A program made the position numbers and the translations under genes. A DNA stretch of 64,000 nucleotides, taken from assembly GCF_018129405.1 (NCBI RefSeq), contig NZ_JAFCLP010000015.1, forward strand, positions 1-64,000, written 5' to 3'. Of this stretch, positions 16,963 to 25,727 are shown one piece after another (the stretch's first letter is position 1; every line of letters starts with the position of its first letter). The stretch comes from Bradyrhizobium iriomotense (lineage in GTDB: Bacteria > Pseudomonadota > Alphaproteobacteria > Rhizobiales > Xanthobacteraceae). The notes under the pieces were generated by a model. The model was not told where the DNA came from and ran no database searches. It worked only from the letters and a program-made list of their open reading frames with translations.

Positions 16963-18159
16963 GTGCGGCCGATCTACCTCGACAACAACGCGACGACCCG
17001 CACGGACCCATCCGTCGTCGCGGCGATGCTGCCGTTCTTCTCCGAGCAGTTCGGCAATGCGTCCTCAGTGCATGTTTTCGGCAGTGACGTCGCGCAGGCG
17101 GTGAGGGAGGCGCGGCGCAGCGTACAGGGCCTGATCGGCGCAGCGTTCGATCACGAGATTGTCTTCACCTCGGGCGGCACAGAATCCGACAACGCTGCGA
17201 TCCTGTCGGCGCTCGCCGTGCAGGAGGGGCGCGACGAGCTCGTCACCACCGCGGTGGAGCATCCTGCCGTGCTGTCGCTGGTCGAGGATCTCGCCCGCCG
17301 CGGCATCAAGAGCCATCTCATCCCAGTGGATACACGTGGCCGCCTGGACATCGACGCCTTTCGGCGTGCGCTCGGCCCGCGCACCGCGATCGCGTCCGTG
17401 ATGTGGGCCAACAACGAGACCGGCACGGTCTTCCCGGTCGAGTTCCTGGCCAAGATGGCCCGTTCAGCCGGCGCACTGTTTCACACCGATGCGGTGCAGG
17501 CCGTCGGACGGATTCCGATCGACCTCAACGCCACCGAGATCGACATGCTCTCGCTCTCCGGCCACAAACTGCACGGTCCCAAGGGGATCGGCGCGCTTTA
17601 TGTGCGCAAGGGCACGAAATTCAAGCCGCTGATCCTGGGCGGCCCGCAGGAACGTCGCCGCCGCGCCGGCACCGAGAACGTTCCCGGCATCGTCGGTCTC
17701 GGCAAGGCAGCCGAGCTCGCCGCGGCGCAACTGGAGCAGGAGCGAACTGGGGTCGCTACGCTACGCGACCGGATGGAGCAGGGGATCCTTCAGCTCGGCC
17801 ACTGCATGGTGCTCGGCGACGTCAAGAGCCGGCTGCCGAATACGTCGAACATCGCGTTCGAGCACATCGAGGGCGAGGCGATCATCCACCATCTGAACCG
17901 CGCCGGCATTGCTGCCTCGTTGGGATCGGCCTGCGCTTCCGGATCGATGGAGCCATCGCATGTGCTGCGCGCAATGAACGTGCCGCCGCAAGCGCTGCGC
18001 GGCGCGATCCGCTTCTCGCTGTCCCGCGAAACCACGGAAGACGAGATCGACCGCGTCCTGCACGTGCTGCCGGATATCCTATCGAAACTGAGAGCATTGT
18101 CTCCTTCGTGGCAAGAGCGCGCGAGCGACACCTCTCTTACCGAGGAGCTCAGCTCATGA
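16963..18159 (+). CDS. nifS: NifS, group I cysteine desulfurase
   Basis: NifS is the PLP enzyme that mobilises sulfur from cysteine for nitrogenase clusters. The 398-residue product starts RPIYLDNNATTRTDPSV, has the PLP lysine in SLSGHKLHGPKGIGAL and the mobile-loop catalytic cysteine in SLGSACASGSMEPSHVL. I chose the GTG at 16963 because it gives the classic N-terminus and is preceded by GAGAGGG at a proper distance. The nifT start overlaps its stop codon (ATGA). Confidence 0.95.
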   Translation: MRPIYLDNNATTRTDPSVVAAMLPFFSEQFGNASSVHVFGSDVAQAVREARRSVQGLIGAAFDHEIVFTSGGTESDNAAILSALAVQEGRDELVTTAVEHPAVLSLVEDLARRGIKSHLIPVDTRGRLDIDAFRRALGPRTAIASVMWANNETGTVFPVEFLAKMARSAGALFHTDAVQAVGRIPIDLNATEIDMLSLSGHKLHGPKGIGALYVRKGTKFKPLILGGPQERRRRAGTENVPGIVGLGKAAELAAAQLEQERTGVATLRDRMEQGILQLGHCMVLGDVKSRLPNTSNIAFEHIEGEAIIHHLNRAGIAASLGSACASGSMEPSHVLRAMNVPPQALRGAIRFSLSRETTEDEIDRVLHVLPDILSKLRALSPSWQERASDTSLTEELSS

Positions 18160-18377
18160 AAGTCATGATTCGTCGTTCGCCGGAGACCGGCCTGTCGATC
18201 TATGTGCCGAAGAAGGATCTCGAGGAGCCGATCGTCGAATCCGAGCATGAGACGCTGTGGGGCGGCTGGATCAAGATCGCCAATGGCTGGGTGCTCGACT
18301 TGCCGCAGATGGCCGCCGATACCAACCTGCCGATCACCATCAACGCCAGGAAGCGCGGCGGAGAGGGAGACGAGTGA
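18156..18377 (+). CDS. nifT: NifT/FixU family protein
   Basis: The 73-residue protein starts [24 protein letters not shown] and has the family's [16 protein letters not shown] core. NifT is widespread in nif clusters; mutants usually have mild or no phenotype. It is coupled to nifS by a 4-base overlap, and its stop codon overlaps the ATG of the SIR2-like gene. Confidence 0.92.
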   Translation: MKVMIRRSPETGLSIYVPKKDLEEPIVESEHETLWGGWIKIANGWVLDLPQMAADTNLPITINARKRGGEGDE

Positions 18378-19243
18378 TGAACGCACCGGTTCCGCAGATC
18401 GACTTTGCCAACCCCGCAGATGCCGAAGCCATCCTTGGCGGCGTTGTCGCGCGGCTGCGCCGTGGCGACGTGATTCCCTATCTCGGGCCAGGTGTCGCCG
18501 AACTCGCCGTGCCTTCCGTGCCGATGAACCCGGAAGCGCTCGCGGCATATTTCGGCACCAAGGTCGCGTTGCCGCGCCGTGCCCGCGGCAATGCCTGGGC
18601 CTCTGCGCAGCACATCGAAAGCACCAGGCACCGAGCCACCGTGACGGCGCTGATGGCGGATGCGTTTGCCAGTCCGGTGGCACCGACGGCGCTGCATCGC
18701 CATCTCGCCACCATGCCGCTGCCGCTGATCGTCGACAGCTGGTACGACGGCGCGATGCGAAGTGCACTCGCGGAGCGCGGCGATTGGGGCGAGATCCAGG
18801 GCATCACCCGCGCCGGCATCGGCGAGGACCGCTGGTACCGGTTCTACGCTGCCGCCGGCCAGGAGGTTGACCGCACGCAGGCCAGGGACTGGACCACGAT
18901 CCTCTACAAGCCTCACGGCAGCGTTGCGCCGGCGAAGAACTTTCTGATCTCCGATGCCGACTATGTCGAGGTGCTGACCGAGATCGACATCCAGACGCCG
19001 ATTCCGGACGAGGTGAAGGCGCGGCGCACGGGCCGCAGCTTCCTGTTCCTCGGCTGTCGCTTCAACGACCAACTGCTGCGCACCTATGCGCGACAGGTCT
19101 CGAAGCGATCGACCGACACCCACTATGCCGTTGTCGAGCCCGACGCGCTGTCGAAGAACGAGCTGCGCTTCCTGGTGAGCCAGGGCCTGACTCCACTTGC
19201 AATCCCGCTTGTGCGCGCAATCGAGATCGTGCTGGCGGGCTGA
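18377..19243 (+). CDS. SIR2-like domain protein in the nif operon
   Basis: The 288-residue protein resembles the SIR2-like family: a glycine-rich start [18 protein letters not shown] (residues 28-45), [22 protein letters not shown] (compare KLHGD...ITEEDY) and [19 protein letters not shown] near the end. Such domains bind NAD and act as deacylases, NADases or nucleotide sensors. The canonical sirtuin zinc-binding cysteines are not seen. Its ATG overlaps the nifT stop, so it is certainly made with NifS and NifT. A link to NAD or redox control of nitrogenase is only a hypothesis. Confidence 0.75.
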   Translation: MNAPVPQIDFANPADAEAILGGVVARLRRGDVIPYLGPGVAELAVPSVPMNPEALAAYFGTKVALPRRARGNAWASAQHIESTRHRATVTALMADAFASPVAPTALHRHLATMPLPLIVDSWYDGAMRSALAERGDWGEIQGITRAGIGEDRWYRFYAAAGQEVDRTQARDWTTILYKPHGSVAPAKNFLISDADYVEVLTEIDIQTPIPDEVKARRTGRSFLFLGCRFNDQLLRTYARQVSKRSTDTHYAVVEPDALSKNELRFLVSQGLTPLAIPLVRAIEIVLAG

Positions 19244-19269
19244 ATCCTCCATCGAGTCGTCGATCTGAC

Positions 19270-19302
19270 GATCTCCGCGCGAATGGTCTTCGCGCGGAGA
19301 TC
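19270..19302 (+). terminator. Strong hairpin after the nifS-nifT-SIR2 operon
   Basis: GATCTCCGCGCGAA and TTCGCGCGGAGATC form a perfect 14-base-pair stem around the loop TGGTC, 27 bases after the SIR2-like stop. No clear T-run follows, but the position fits an operon terminator before nifB. Confidence 0.65.
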
Positions 19303-19340
19303 GCGCGTGCATCGACGCATCTCATCGACGATGTCGCGTC

Positions 19341-19356
19341 TGTCACCTTTCCAACA
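19341..19356. promoter_or_regulatory. NifA upstream activator site of nifB
   Basis: TGTCACCTTTCCAACA is an exact TGT-N10-ACA site, 77 bases upstream of the nifB -24 box. Confidence 0.78.
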
Positions 19357-19432
19357 TGCGTTGACAACCCGACACTCTTCCGTGAGTGCGCTAACCCCTT
19401 GAAGCAAGCGAAGAAAGTCGCGGGCGCGGCGA

Positions 19433-19447
19433 TGGCATGCGGGTTGC
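19433..19447 (+). promoter_or_regulatory. Sigma-54 promoter of nifB
   Basis: TGGCAT-N5-TTGC matches the -24/-12 consensus with one change. The expected start near 19458 gives a leader of about 75 bases. Confidence 0.83.
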
Positions 19448-19533
19448 TAATACCTTTCTAGAACGACTCTTAGGACGCTTCTCGAAATCCGAGCCCCGCA
19501 AAATCTGTTCGGCTTGCAAGGAGAACTGAGCAC

Positions 19534-21096
19534 ATGGACGTTTCAGCGCAACACGACGCGAGCAGCAGCGGCAATGTCGACGACGTCGGCGAGATCATGC
19601 AGGCCATCGCCGAGCACAAAGGCTGCGGTACGACGGGCGGCAGTGGCAAGGCAAGCTGCGGATCGCAGGCCGGCCAGGGTGACCTGCCGACCGAGATCTG
19701 GGAGAAGGTAAAGAACCATCCCTGCTACAGTGAGGAGGCGCATCATCACTACGCGCGTATGCATGTTGCGGTCGCGCCGGCCTGCAACATCCAGTGCAAC
19801 TACTGCAATCGGAAATACGACTGCGCCAATGAATCGCGCCCCGGCGTGGTCAGCGAGAAGCTGACGCCCGAGCAGGCCGCCAAGAAGGTTTTGGCTGTGG
19901 CCTCCACCATCCCGCAGATGACCGTGCTCGGCATTGCCGGCCCCGGCGATCCACTTGCCAACCCGGAGAAGACGTTCAAGACCTTCGAGCTGATCAGCCA
20001 GACCGCGCCGGACATCAAGCTCTGCCTGTCGACCAACGGGCTCGCTCTGCCAGACCACATCGACGCGATCGCAAAATTCAACGTCGATCACGTCACGATC
20101 ACGATCAACATGGTCGATCCGGAGATCGGCGCAAAAATCTATCCCTGGATCTTCTACAAGCACAAACGCTACACCGGCTACGAGGCCGCCAAGATCCTCA
20201 CCGATCGGCAGCTCCAGGGCCTCGAGATGCTCACCGAGCGCGGCATCCTCTGCAAGATCAACTCGGTGATGATCCCGGGGATCAACGACCAGCATCTGGT
20301 CGAGGTCAACAGAGCCGTGAAGTCGCGCGGGGCCTTCCTGCACAACATCATGCCGCTGATCTCCTCGCCCGAGCACGGCACGGTATTTGGTCTGAACGGC
20401 CAGCGTGGCCCCACGGCGCAGGAGCTGAAGGCGCTGCAGGATTCCTGCGAAGGCGAGATGAATATGATGCGGCACTGCCGCCAATGTCGCGCCGACGCGG
20501 TCGGCCTGCTCGGAGAAGACCGCAGCGCAGAGTTCACCACCGAAAAGATCATGGCGATGGAGGTGAAATACGACGCCGATACCCGCAAGGCTTATCAGGA
20601 AAAGGTCGAGGAGGAGCGGGTCGCCAAGGTCGCGGCCAAGCAGGAGGAACTCGCCGAGCTCGCGGGTGCATCCAGCGATATCAAGGTGCTGGCCGCGGTT
20701 GCGACCAAGGGTTCCGGCCTGATCAACGAGCATTTCGGCCATGCCAAGGAGTTCCAGGTCTACGAGCTCTCCACCGCAGGTGCGAAATTCGTCGGTCATC
20801 GCCGCGTCGACCTCTATTGCCAGGGCGGCTATGGCGAGGAGGACAGCCTGGAGACCATCATCCGCGCCATCAACGACTGCCACGCGGTGTTCGTGGCCAA
20901 GATCGGCGGCTGCCCGAAGGGCGACCTGATCAAGGCCGGCATCGAGCCGGTCGATCAATACGCCCACGAGTTCATCGAGAAGTCCGCGATCGCATGGTTC
21001 AAGGCCTATCTCGACAAGGTCAACAGCGGCGAGATCGAGCACGTTGAGCGCGGCGATGCCGCCATCCGCCAGGGTGCGCTGATTTCGGCAGCTTGA
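19534..21096 (+). CDS. nifB: NifB, radical SAM FeMo-cofactor core synthase
   Basis: NifB fuses two [4Fe-4S] clusters with a carbide to form NifB-co, the core of FeMoco. The 520-residue product has [30 protein letters not shown] with the radical SAM CxxxCxxC motif, the [15 protein letters not shown] block and [17 protein letters not shown]. The last 130 residues form a NifX-like domain ([23 protein letters not shown]). The N-terminal extension has a Cys-rich [15 protein letters not shown] stretch. It leads a long operon running to about 27056. Confidence 0.97.
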   Translation: MDVSAQHDASSSGNVDDVGEIMQAIAEHKGCGTTGGSGKASCGSQAGQGDLPTEIWEKVKNHPCYSEEAHHHYARMHVAVAPACNIQCNYCNRKYDCANESRPGVVSEKLTPEQAAKKVLAVASTIPQMTVLGIAGPGDPLANPEKTFKTFELISQTAPDIKLCLSTNGLALPDHIDAIAKFNVDHVTITINMVDPEIGAKIYPWIFYKHKRYTGYEAAKILTDRQLQGLEMLTERGILCKINSVMIPGINDQHLVEVNRAVKSRGAFLHNIMPLISSPEHGTVFGLNGQRGPTAQELKALQDSCEGEMNMMRHCRQCRADAVGLLGEDRSAEFTTEKIMAMEVKYDADTRKAYQEKVEEERVAKVAAKQEELAELAGASSDIKVLAAVATKGSGLINEHFGHAKEFQVYELSTAGAKFVGHRRVDLYCQGGYGEEDSLETIIRAINDCHAVFVAKIGGCPKGDLIKAGIEPVDQYAHEFIEKSAIAWFKAYLDKVNSGEIEHVERGDAAIRQGALISAA

Positions 21097-21106
21097 GGAG
21101 AGACTG

Positions 21107-21331
21107 ATGCCGTTCAAGATCATCGCCTCGCAGTGCACGAGCTGCTCGGCCTGCGAGCCGGAATGCCCGAACGTCGCCATCCGCGAGAAGGGCGGGACGT
21201 TCGTGATCGATCCGAAGAAGTGTACCGAGTGCATCGGCCATTTCGACGAGCCGCAATGCGTGGCGGTATGCCCGGTCGACAATACCTGCGTCATCGATAC
21301 GTCACTGCCGCGCTACCAGGCGCCTGCTTGA
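21107..21331 (+). CDS. fdxN: FdxN-type 2[4Fe-4S] ferredoxin
   Basis: The 74-residue ferredoxin has a CxxCxxCxxxC motif at 10-20 and a second motif with CxxC-X8-CxxxC spacing at 39-55, the loop-extended form typical of ferredoxins following nifB. It is likely to donate electrons to NifB or nitrogenase. It starts 10 bases after nifB with a GGAGAG ribosome-binding site. Confidence 0.92.
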   Translation: MPFKIIASQCTSCSACEPECPNVAIREKGGTFVIDPKKCTECIGHFDEPQCVAVCPVDNTCVIDTSLPRYQAPA

Positions 21332-21341
21332 GGGGGATGGG

Positions 21342-21650
21342 ATGAATTTCACGATCACACCGGCGGCGCAGAAATTCATGCGCATGATGCTCCGCGTGGA
21401 TGGTGCTGCGGGAAGCGGCTTCCGCCTCGCAGTCAGCCCGGGTGGCTGCTCGGGCCTCGCCGCCGACATCCACGTGCTCGCCGAGCCCCGGGCCGGCGAT
21501 GCCGTGGTCGAGCGCGACGGCGTCAAGCTGTTCCTGCCGGCTGAAAGCCGGCTGCTGCTCGACGGCGTGACCATCGATTTCGCGGATACGCCGACCCAGA
21601 CGGGGCTCGTGTTCCACGATCCGAAGCAGGTTTCCTGCGGCCACCATTGA
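21342..21650 (+). CDS. HesB/IscA-like A-type protein with atypical C-terminus
   Basis: The 102-residue protein is an A-type carrier homologue with the first cysteine in PGGCSGLAADI (Cys36). The usual C-terminal CxC motif is replaced by a single Cys followed by Gly-His-His at the very end. Cluster or metal binding could thus use a Cys/His set different from IscA. It sits 10 bases after fdxN in the nifB operon and is a second A-type protein beside the standard one at 16277. Confidence 0.85.
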   Translation: MNFTITPAAQKFMRMMLRVDGAAGSGFRLAVSPGGCSGLAADIHVLAEPRAGDAVVERDGVKLFLPAESRLLLDGVTIDFADTPTQTGLVFHDPKQVSCGHH

Positions 21651-21660
21651 ACAGACGCAA

Positions 21661-22194
21661 ATGATGCCCGACACGTTCGTCAGCCCGCAGGTCGAGATCA
21701 ACGAGGCGCTCGTCACCAGCGCCTTGCTCGGCCGCGGGCTGCCGAGCGAGGCCGAACACCATTTGTGGGAGGCGGGTCTGTCCTATCACCTGGACGACAT
21801 CGCGGAGCGCCATCTGCGTGAAGCCGAGGCACTCGCCCCCGGCCACGCCGCGGTGCTGATCGGCCTCTATCGGTTCTATTTCTACAAGGGACGTCTCGCC
21901 GAGGCACTCGATGTCGCCCGGCGTTGTCTGCTCAAGGCGGCTCAGGAGAACAACCTTCCTGCCGATTGGCGCTGCGTGCGGGCGGGCGACGCCGAGTTCG
22001 GCCGCTATGAAAATATCCTCGCGCGCTTCTTCCTGTTCTCGCTGAAGGGCTACGCCTATCTGCAGATGCGCCTGGGGCAGACCGAAGAAGGGCGGATCGC
22101 GGTCCGGAAGCTGCTCGAACTCGATCCCACCGACAAGATCGGTGCCAAGGTCCTCCTGGGCGTGCTCGACCGGATGGGGCAGGACGATGAATGA
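21661..22194 (+). CDS. TPR-like helical-repeat protein (copy 1)
   Basis: The 177-residue product shows helix-pair repeats of tetratricopeptide type, for example YHLDDIAERHLREAEALAPGHAAVLIGLYRFYFYKGRLAEALDVARRCL. It is probably a protein-protein adaptor. A shorter paralogue lies at 28471-28950 and shares the YRGRLDEA.../KGRLAEA... pattern and the SDWRxW/ADWRCV segment. Its end overlaps the LRV gene by 8 bases. The specific partner is unknown. Confidence 0.8.
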   Translation: MMPDTFVSPQVEINEALVTSALLGRGLPSEAEHHLWEAGLSYHLDDIAERHLREAEALAPGHAAVLIGLYRFYFYKGRLAEALDVARRCLLKAAQENNLPADWRCVRAGDAEFGRYENILARFFLFSLKGYAYLQMRLGQTEEGRIAVRKLLELDPTDKIGAKVLLGVLDRMGQDDE

Positions 22195-22960
22195 CGACAT
22201 CGACGAAGCCCTCGACTGGCAGGGCAACCAGGTCGACTGCGCCGGATGCGCGCATCTGGCGCTGAACGGTACCGGCGGCTGCCGGATCAGGCACGCCTGT
22301 GTCAACGATCGCTATGCCCGCCGGATCGACCGCTTCTTCAACTGGAATCCCGGTCTCGCCGACGGCTACCTCGGCCATCCGCATTTCGAGGTGCGCGCGA
22401 TCGCGGCAAAATTCGCCAATCTGTTCCTGCTTCCGCCGCTGCTCGACGACGCCGATGAGACCGTGCGCTGGAACGCGGTTCGCCGTTTGCCCAAGCGCTA
22501 CGCGCTGCAACTGCGCAAGGATCCGCATCGCGAGGTCAGGATGCGGGTGGCCACCCTGATCGAGGGCGACGTGCTGCTGCCGATGGCCTCCGACGAGGAC
22601 TACTATGTCCGCCTCGTCGTCGCGCGCAGGCTGGCGCCGCTGTTGCTCGGCCGGATGATCAATGACGAAGAGACGGAAGTCCGCCGCGTCGTGGCCCGGC
22701 GTGTTCCGGACGAATGGCTGCTCGGCATGATCGACGACCGCGACGCGGCCGTGCGGCTGGAGGTCGCGCAGCGCTTGTCGCCTGAGCTTTTGGCGCTCAT
22801 GCGCCGCGATCCGGACTGGCGCATCCGCTACGAGGTCGCGAGCCGCGTAGCGGCCGGCGAGCTCACGGGGCTTGTCGAGGATCAGGACAGTCTGGTGCGC
22901 GAGGTTGCGCGATCACGCATCGCTGTGCGGATCGAACGAGGAACGGGGACATCCGCATGA
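22187..22960 (+). CDS. LRV-type 4Fe-4S leucine-rich-variant repeat protein
   Basis: The 257-residue protein has an N-terminal cysteine cluster (Cys18, 21, 32, 38) matching the LRV Fe-S domain first seen in Azotobacter vinelandii. A series of roughly 24-residue helical repeats follows (for example DADETVRWNAVRRLP, DDRDAAVRLEVAQRLSPELL, DPDWRIRYEVASRV). The repeats should form a solenoid for protein or metal-centre binding. It overlaps the TPR gene in front and nifZ behind (4 bases), so all are cotranslated in the nifB operon. Function is unknown. Confidence 0.88.
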   Translation: MNDDIDEALDWQGNQVDCAGCAHLALNGTGGCRIRHACVNDRYARRIDRFFNWNPGLADGYLGHPHFEVRAIAAKFANLFLLPPLLDDADETVRWNAVRRLPKRYALQLRKDPHREVRMRVATLIEGDVLLPMASDEDYYVRLVVARRLAPLLLGRMINDEETEVRRVVARRVPDEWLLGMIDDRDAAVRLEVAQRLSPELLALMRRDPDWRIRYEVASRVAAGELTGLVEDQDSLVREVARSRIAVRIERGTGTSA

Positions 22961-23274
22961 GCAACATCGTCCGTGACAGCGACGTCGTCGAACTGACGGC
23001 ACCGCCGTTCTTCTCCTTCGGCGAGAAGGTGCGGGCCAAGCGCACCATCCGCAATGACGGCACCTATGCCGGCAAGGAGATTGGTGACGTCCTCGCCAAG
23101 AAGGGCGAGATCGGCTACGTGGTCTCGATCGGCACGTTCCTGCAGCAATTCTACATCTATGGCGTCGAATTCCTCGAAAGCGGAAATCGCGTCGGGATGA
23201 AGCGCAAGGAGCTCGATCCCGTCACCCCGCGCGATGCGGTCGAGGATATTCCGCTGCCGGAGGCTGCATCATGA
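22957..23274 (+). CDS. nifZ: NifZ
   Basis: The 105-residue protein is a clear NifZ: FSFGEKVRAKRTIRNDGTYAGKEIGDVLAKKGEIGYV followed by FYIYGVEFLESGNRVGMKRKEL. NifZ acts in P-cluster formation of the MoFe protein. It overlaps the LRV gene by 4 bases and the next NifZ-like gene by 4 bases. Confidence 0.93.
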   Translation: MSNIVRDSDVVELTAPPFFSFGEKVRAKRTIRNDGTYAGKEIGDVLAKKGEIGYVVSIGTFLQQFYIYGVEFLESGNRVGMKRKELDPVTPRDAVEDIPLPEAAS

Positions 23275-23513
23275 TGATCGAACCCAAATTGCCGAAATAT
23301 CAATGGGGCCAGCGCGTGAAGGCGGCGGTGGACCTGCACAATGACGGCTCGTTTCCCGATGCGCCGGCCGAGGGTCTGCTCGTCGGCGTCGGCCACACCG
23401 GGGAGATCGTGCAAGTCGGCCGGCATACCGACGCCAATCTGCCGATCTATCTCGTCGAGTTCGGCGAGCGGCTGGTGGTCGGCTGCCTCGAAGAAGAAAT
23501 CAGTCCGCTGTAG
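23271..23513 (+). CDS. Second NifZ-domain protein in tandem
   Basis: This 80-residue protein has the NifZ layout in compact form: YQWGQRVKAAVDLHNDGSFPDAPAEGLLVGVGHTGEIVQVG, then PIYLVEFGERLVVGCLEEEI. The KEIG block is replaced by PAEGLL. It overlaps the previous nifZ by 4 bases, which suggests the two work as a pair, perhaps as subunits equal to a two-domain NifZ. Confidence 0.85.
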   Translation: MMIEPKLPKYQWGQRVKAAVDLHNDGSFPDAPAEGLLVGVGHTGEIVQVGRHTDANLPIYLVEFGERLVVGCLEEEISPL

Positions 23514-23523
23514 GGATGCCACA

Positions 23524-23883
23524 ATGAATGCTGCAGTCCTCAGACGAACCGATGCCGCTGTGCCGGCACATCCGAACGAGCTCGATTGCAGGCGAATCGA
23601 GCGCGCGTTGAGGTCGCGGCAGCGTTATCGCTACGTTTCGCCGAACGTCGCGGGTGTCGCCGGCGGCTATCTGATCCAGAGCCCCTGCTGCTCGCGGAAC
23701 ATCGACGCCGAGGGGGGCGTGATCGAAATCGCGCTGCTGCACTACGATGGCGCGAGCGCAACCTGGCATCTGCTCCGCAAGGATCACGAACGGGGCGTCT
23801 GGATGCTGCACTCGACACACCAGCGGCTGAACTCGGTGACGGAGGTGCTGAACGCCGATCCCGAACGCGTGTTCTGGCAGTAG
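23524..23883 (+). CDS. DUF3024-like protein
   Basis: The 119-residue protein has the block RYRYVSPNVAGVAGGYLIQSPCCSRNID and ends LNADPERVFWQ, which I recall as a DUF3024-type pattern. The paired cysteines in SPCCSRNID could bind a metal. It is placed 10 bases after the tandem nifZ genes. No function is known; the family name is from memory. Confidence 0.72.
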   Translation: MNAAVLRRTDAAVPAHPNELDCRRIERALRSRQRYRYVSPNVAGVAGGYLIQSPCCSRNIDAEGGVIEIALLHYDGASATWHLLRKDHERGVWMLHSTHQRLNSVTEVLNADPERVFWQ

Positions 23884-23893
23884 GGGGAGCGGG

Positions 23894-24163
23894 ATGGCTT
23901 TGGCAGCGCACGAACTGACCGAGATCGAGCAGGCGCTCGCCGCACCGGATGCGGCGCCACAGGTCTTCTCGACCCTTCGTCGGAGGTTTCCACATCTCGC
24001 CTGGATCCGCTGCGACGCCTCCGACGTGACGGAGACGCCATTCCGCAGCCTTGGGGCGTTCGACCTGCATCTGCTCGACAGCGCCGATCACTGCGCGCAG
24101 ATCACCGACGATCCGGCGCGCGCGACCGGCATCGTGCTGGCAAAGCGGGCGGTCAAGTCATGA
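23894..24163 (+). CDS. Small conserved nif-operon protein
   Basis: The 89-residue product is soluble and has one recognisable feature, a well-formed core WIRCDASDVTETPFRSLGAFDLHLLDSADHCAQI. I do not know its function. It overlaps the next gene by 4 bases, so it is translationally coupled to the DegT-family gene. Confidence 0.75.
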   Translation: MALAAHELTEIEQALAAPDAAPQVFSTLRRRFPHLAWIRCDASDVTETPFRSLGAFDLHLLDSADHCAQITDDPARATGIVLAKRAVKS

Positions 24164-25368
24164 CGGAACCGGCTCTCGTTTATGACGACGTTGCGGAGGC
24201 CGCCGAGGCGCCGGTCGAAGCCGGCCATGACTTCATTCCGCTGTCCGACCCCGATATTACGCTGGCCGAGATCGGGGCGGTGGATGCCGTCCTGCGCTCG
24301 CCGCGGCTCTCCAATGGCCCGCTTACCGAAGCGTTCGAGGAGGCTTTCGCCGCCTATGTCGGCCGCGCCTATGCGGTCGCAGTACCGAGCGGCACCATCG
24401 GCCTTCTGCTCGCCCTGAAAGCCTACGGCATCGGCGCCGGCGACGAGGTCATCGCCTCAGCCTACTCGTTTCGCGAGACCGCGCATGCGATCAGCCTTAC
24501 CGGCGCACGGCCGGTGTTTGCCGATATCGATTATTGGTCGGGCAACCTGGCGCCAGTGAAGGTGGAGGAGCGCATCACGCGGACGACGCGGGCGATCCTC
24601 GCCGGCAATACCAATGGCCATCCGGCACCCTGGTCGGAGCTCCGCGACATCGCGACCCGGCACGGTCTCGTCCTGCTGGAGGATTCCACCGAGGCGATCG
24701 GCTCGCGCTACAAGGGCTCCCTGGTCGGTAGTTTCGGCGACGTCGCCGTATTCGATTTCGCGCAGCCGTCGCTGCTGACTTGCGGTGAAGGCGGTATGGT
24801 CGTTACCGACGACATCGACCTTGCCGTGACGTTGCGGCGTCACCGCGCGCACCGGCTGAGCGAACGCTCCTCGGTCGTGGTCGGCTCGGCGGCGCCCTAC
24901 CAGGCCGGGATCAGCGATCTCGCGGCCGCGCTCGGGCTGGCACAGCTGAAGCGCATCGACGAGATCATCGAACGCCGCCGGCTGGTCGAGCAGCTCTATG
25001 CGACGCATGTGCAGTCCTTCGAGGGCATCAAGCCGCCCTATATCGCGCCCGATGTGACCGAGGTGAACTGGTTCCTCTATCTCGTGCATCTCGGCACCCG
25101 CTTCACCCGGTCGAGCCGGGATGCCATCGCCGAGGACCTCCGGGTCGAGCAGGTCGAGGCCGCGGCCTACAGCCATCCGCTGCATTTGCAGCGGCATTAT
25201 TTCGACCTCGGCTATCGCCGCGGCGATCTCCTGGTGACCGAGAAGATCGCGGACCGAGCGGTCGCGTTGCCGTTCCACACCCATCTGACCGACGGTGAGA
25301 TCGAATTCATCGTCGAGACCATGAAAGACGCCTCGATCAATGTGGGCGCAGGCGCGGCGATCTACTGA
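24160..25368 (+). CDS. DegT/DnrJ/EryC1-family protein lacking the PLP lysine
   Basis: The 402-residue protein has the fold of sugar aminotransferases (fold-type I): the N-terminal block SNGPLTEAFEEAFAAYVG, AVPSGTIGLLLAL, and the cofactor aspartate in LLEDSTEAIGSRYKG. Aligning F-D-F-A-Q-P-S-L-L-T-C-G-E-G-G with the usual FSFHATKNLTTGEGG places Ser204 where the Schiff-base lysine should be. It therefore cannot be a normal transaminase; it might bind PLP non-covalently, act as a dehydratase-like enzyme, or be a non-catalytic binding protein. It is embedded in the nifB operon between small Nif proteins and a ferredoxin, not near sugar genes. Confidence 0.85.
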   Translation: MTEPALVYDDVAEAAEAPVEAGHDFIPLSDPDITLAEIGAVDAVLRSPRLSNGPLTEAFEEAFAAYVGRAYAVAVPSGTIGLLLALKAYGIGAGDEVIASAYSFRETAHAISLTGARPVFADIDYWSGNLAPVKVEERITRTTRAILAGNTNGHPAPWSELRDIATRHGLVLLEDSTEAIGSRYKGSLVGSFGDVAVFDFAQPSLLTCGEGGMVVTDDIDLAVTLRRHRAHRLSERSSVVVGSAAPYQAGISDLAAALGLAQLKRIDEIIERRRLVEQLYATHVQSFEGIKPPYIAPDVTEVNWFLYLVHLGTRFTRSSRDAIAEDLRVEQVEAAAYSHPLHLQRHYFDLGYRRGDLLVTEKIADRAVALPFHTHLTDGEIEFIVETMKDASINVGAGAAIY

Positions 25369-25402
25369 ACCACAGACACGCACAACAGAGAGGATGAAGA
25401 TC

Positions 25403-25711
25403 ATGACCACACTGACCGTCATGCCTGAAGGCAGGACCATCGAGGTTACGGAAGGCACGACGCTGCTCGCCGCGCTGCTAGGCGCCGAGATCGCGATACT
25501 CCACAAGTGCGAAGGCCAGGCCAAATGCGGCTCATGCCATATCTTCGTGCAGGAGGGGCGCAAAGGCCTGTCGAAGATCGCAAAGCTCGAGAACGAGAAG
25601 CTCGATTCGATCGTTGGCGTCGGCTCGAAATCGCGGCTCGCCTGCCAGGCCACCGTGCTCGGCACCGAAGACGTCAAGATCGAGCTGCTCGGCTTCTCGT
25701 CGGGTCTGTGA
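25403..25711 (+). CDS. Adrenodoxin/plant-type [2Fe-2S] ferredoxin
   Basis: The 102-residue protein has the ligand pattern Cys36-X5-Cys42-X2-Cys45 and Cys81 in SRLACQAT, with the beta-grasp N-terminus. This type occurs in many rhizobial nif clusters and probably serves nitrogenase or cofactor assembly. I chose the ATG at 25403, which lies 9 bases after GAGAGG; an in-frame ATG at 25394 is directly against that element and is less likely. Confidence 0.9.
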   Translation: MTTLTVMPEGRTIEVTEGTTLLAALLGAEIAILHKCEGQAKCGSCHIFVQEGRKGLSKIAKLENEKLDSIVGVGSKSRLACQATVLGTEDVKIELLGFSSGL

Positions 25712-25727
25712 GCGCGGGAGCGGGACG

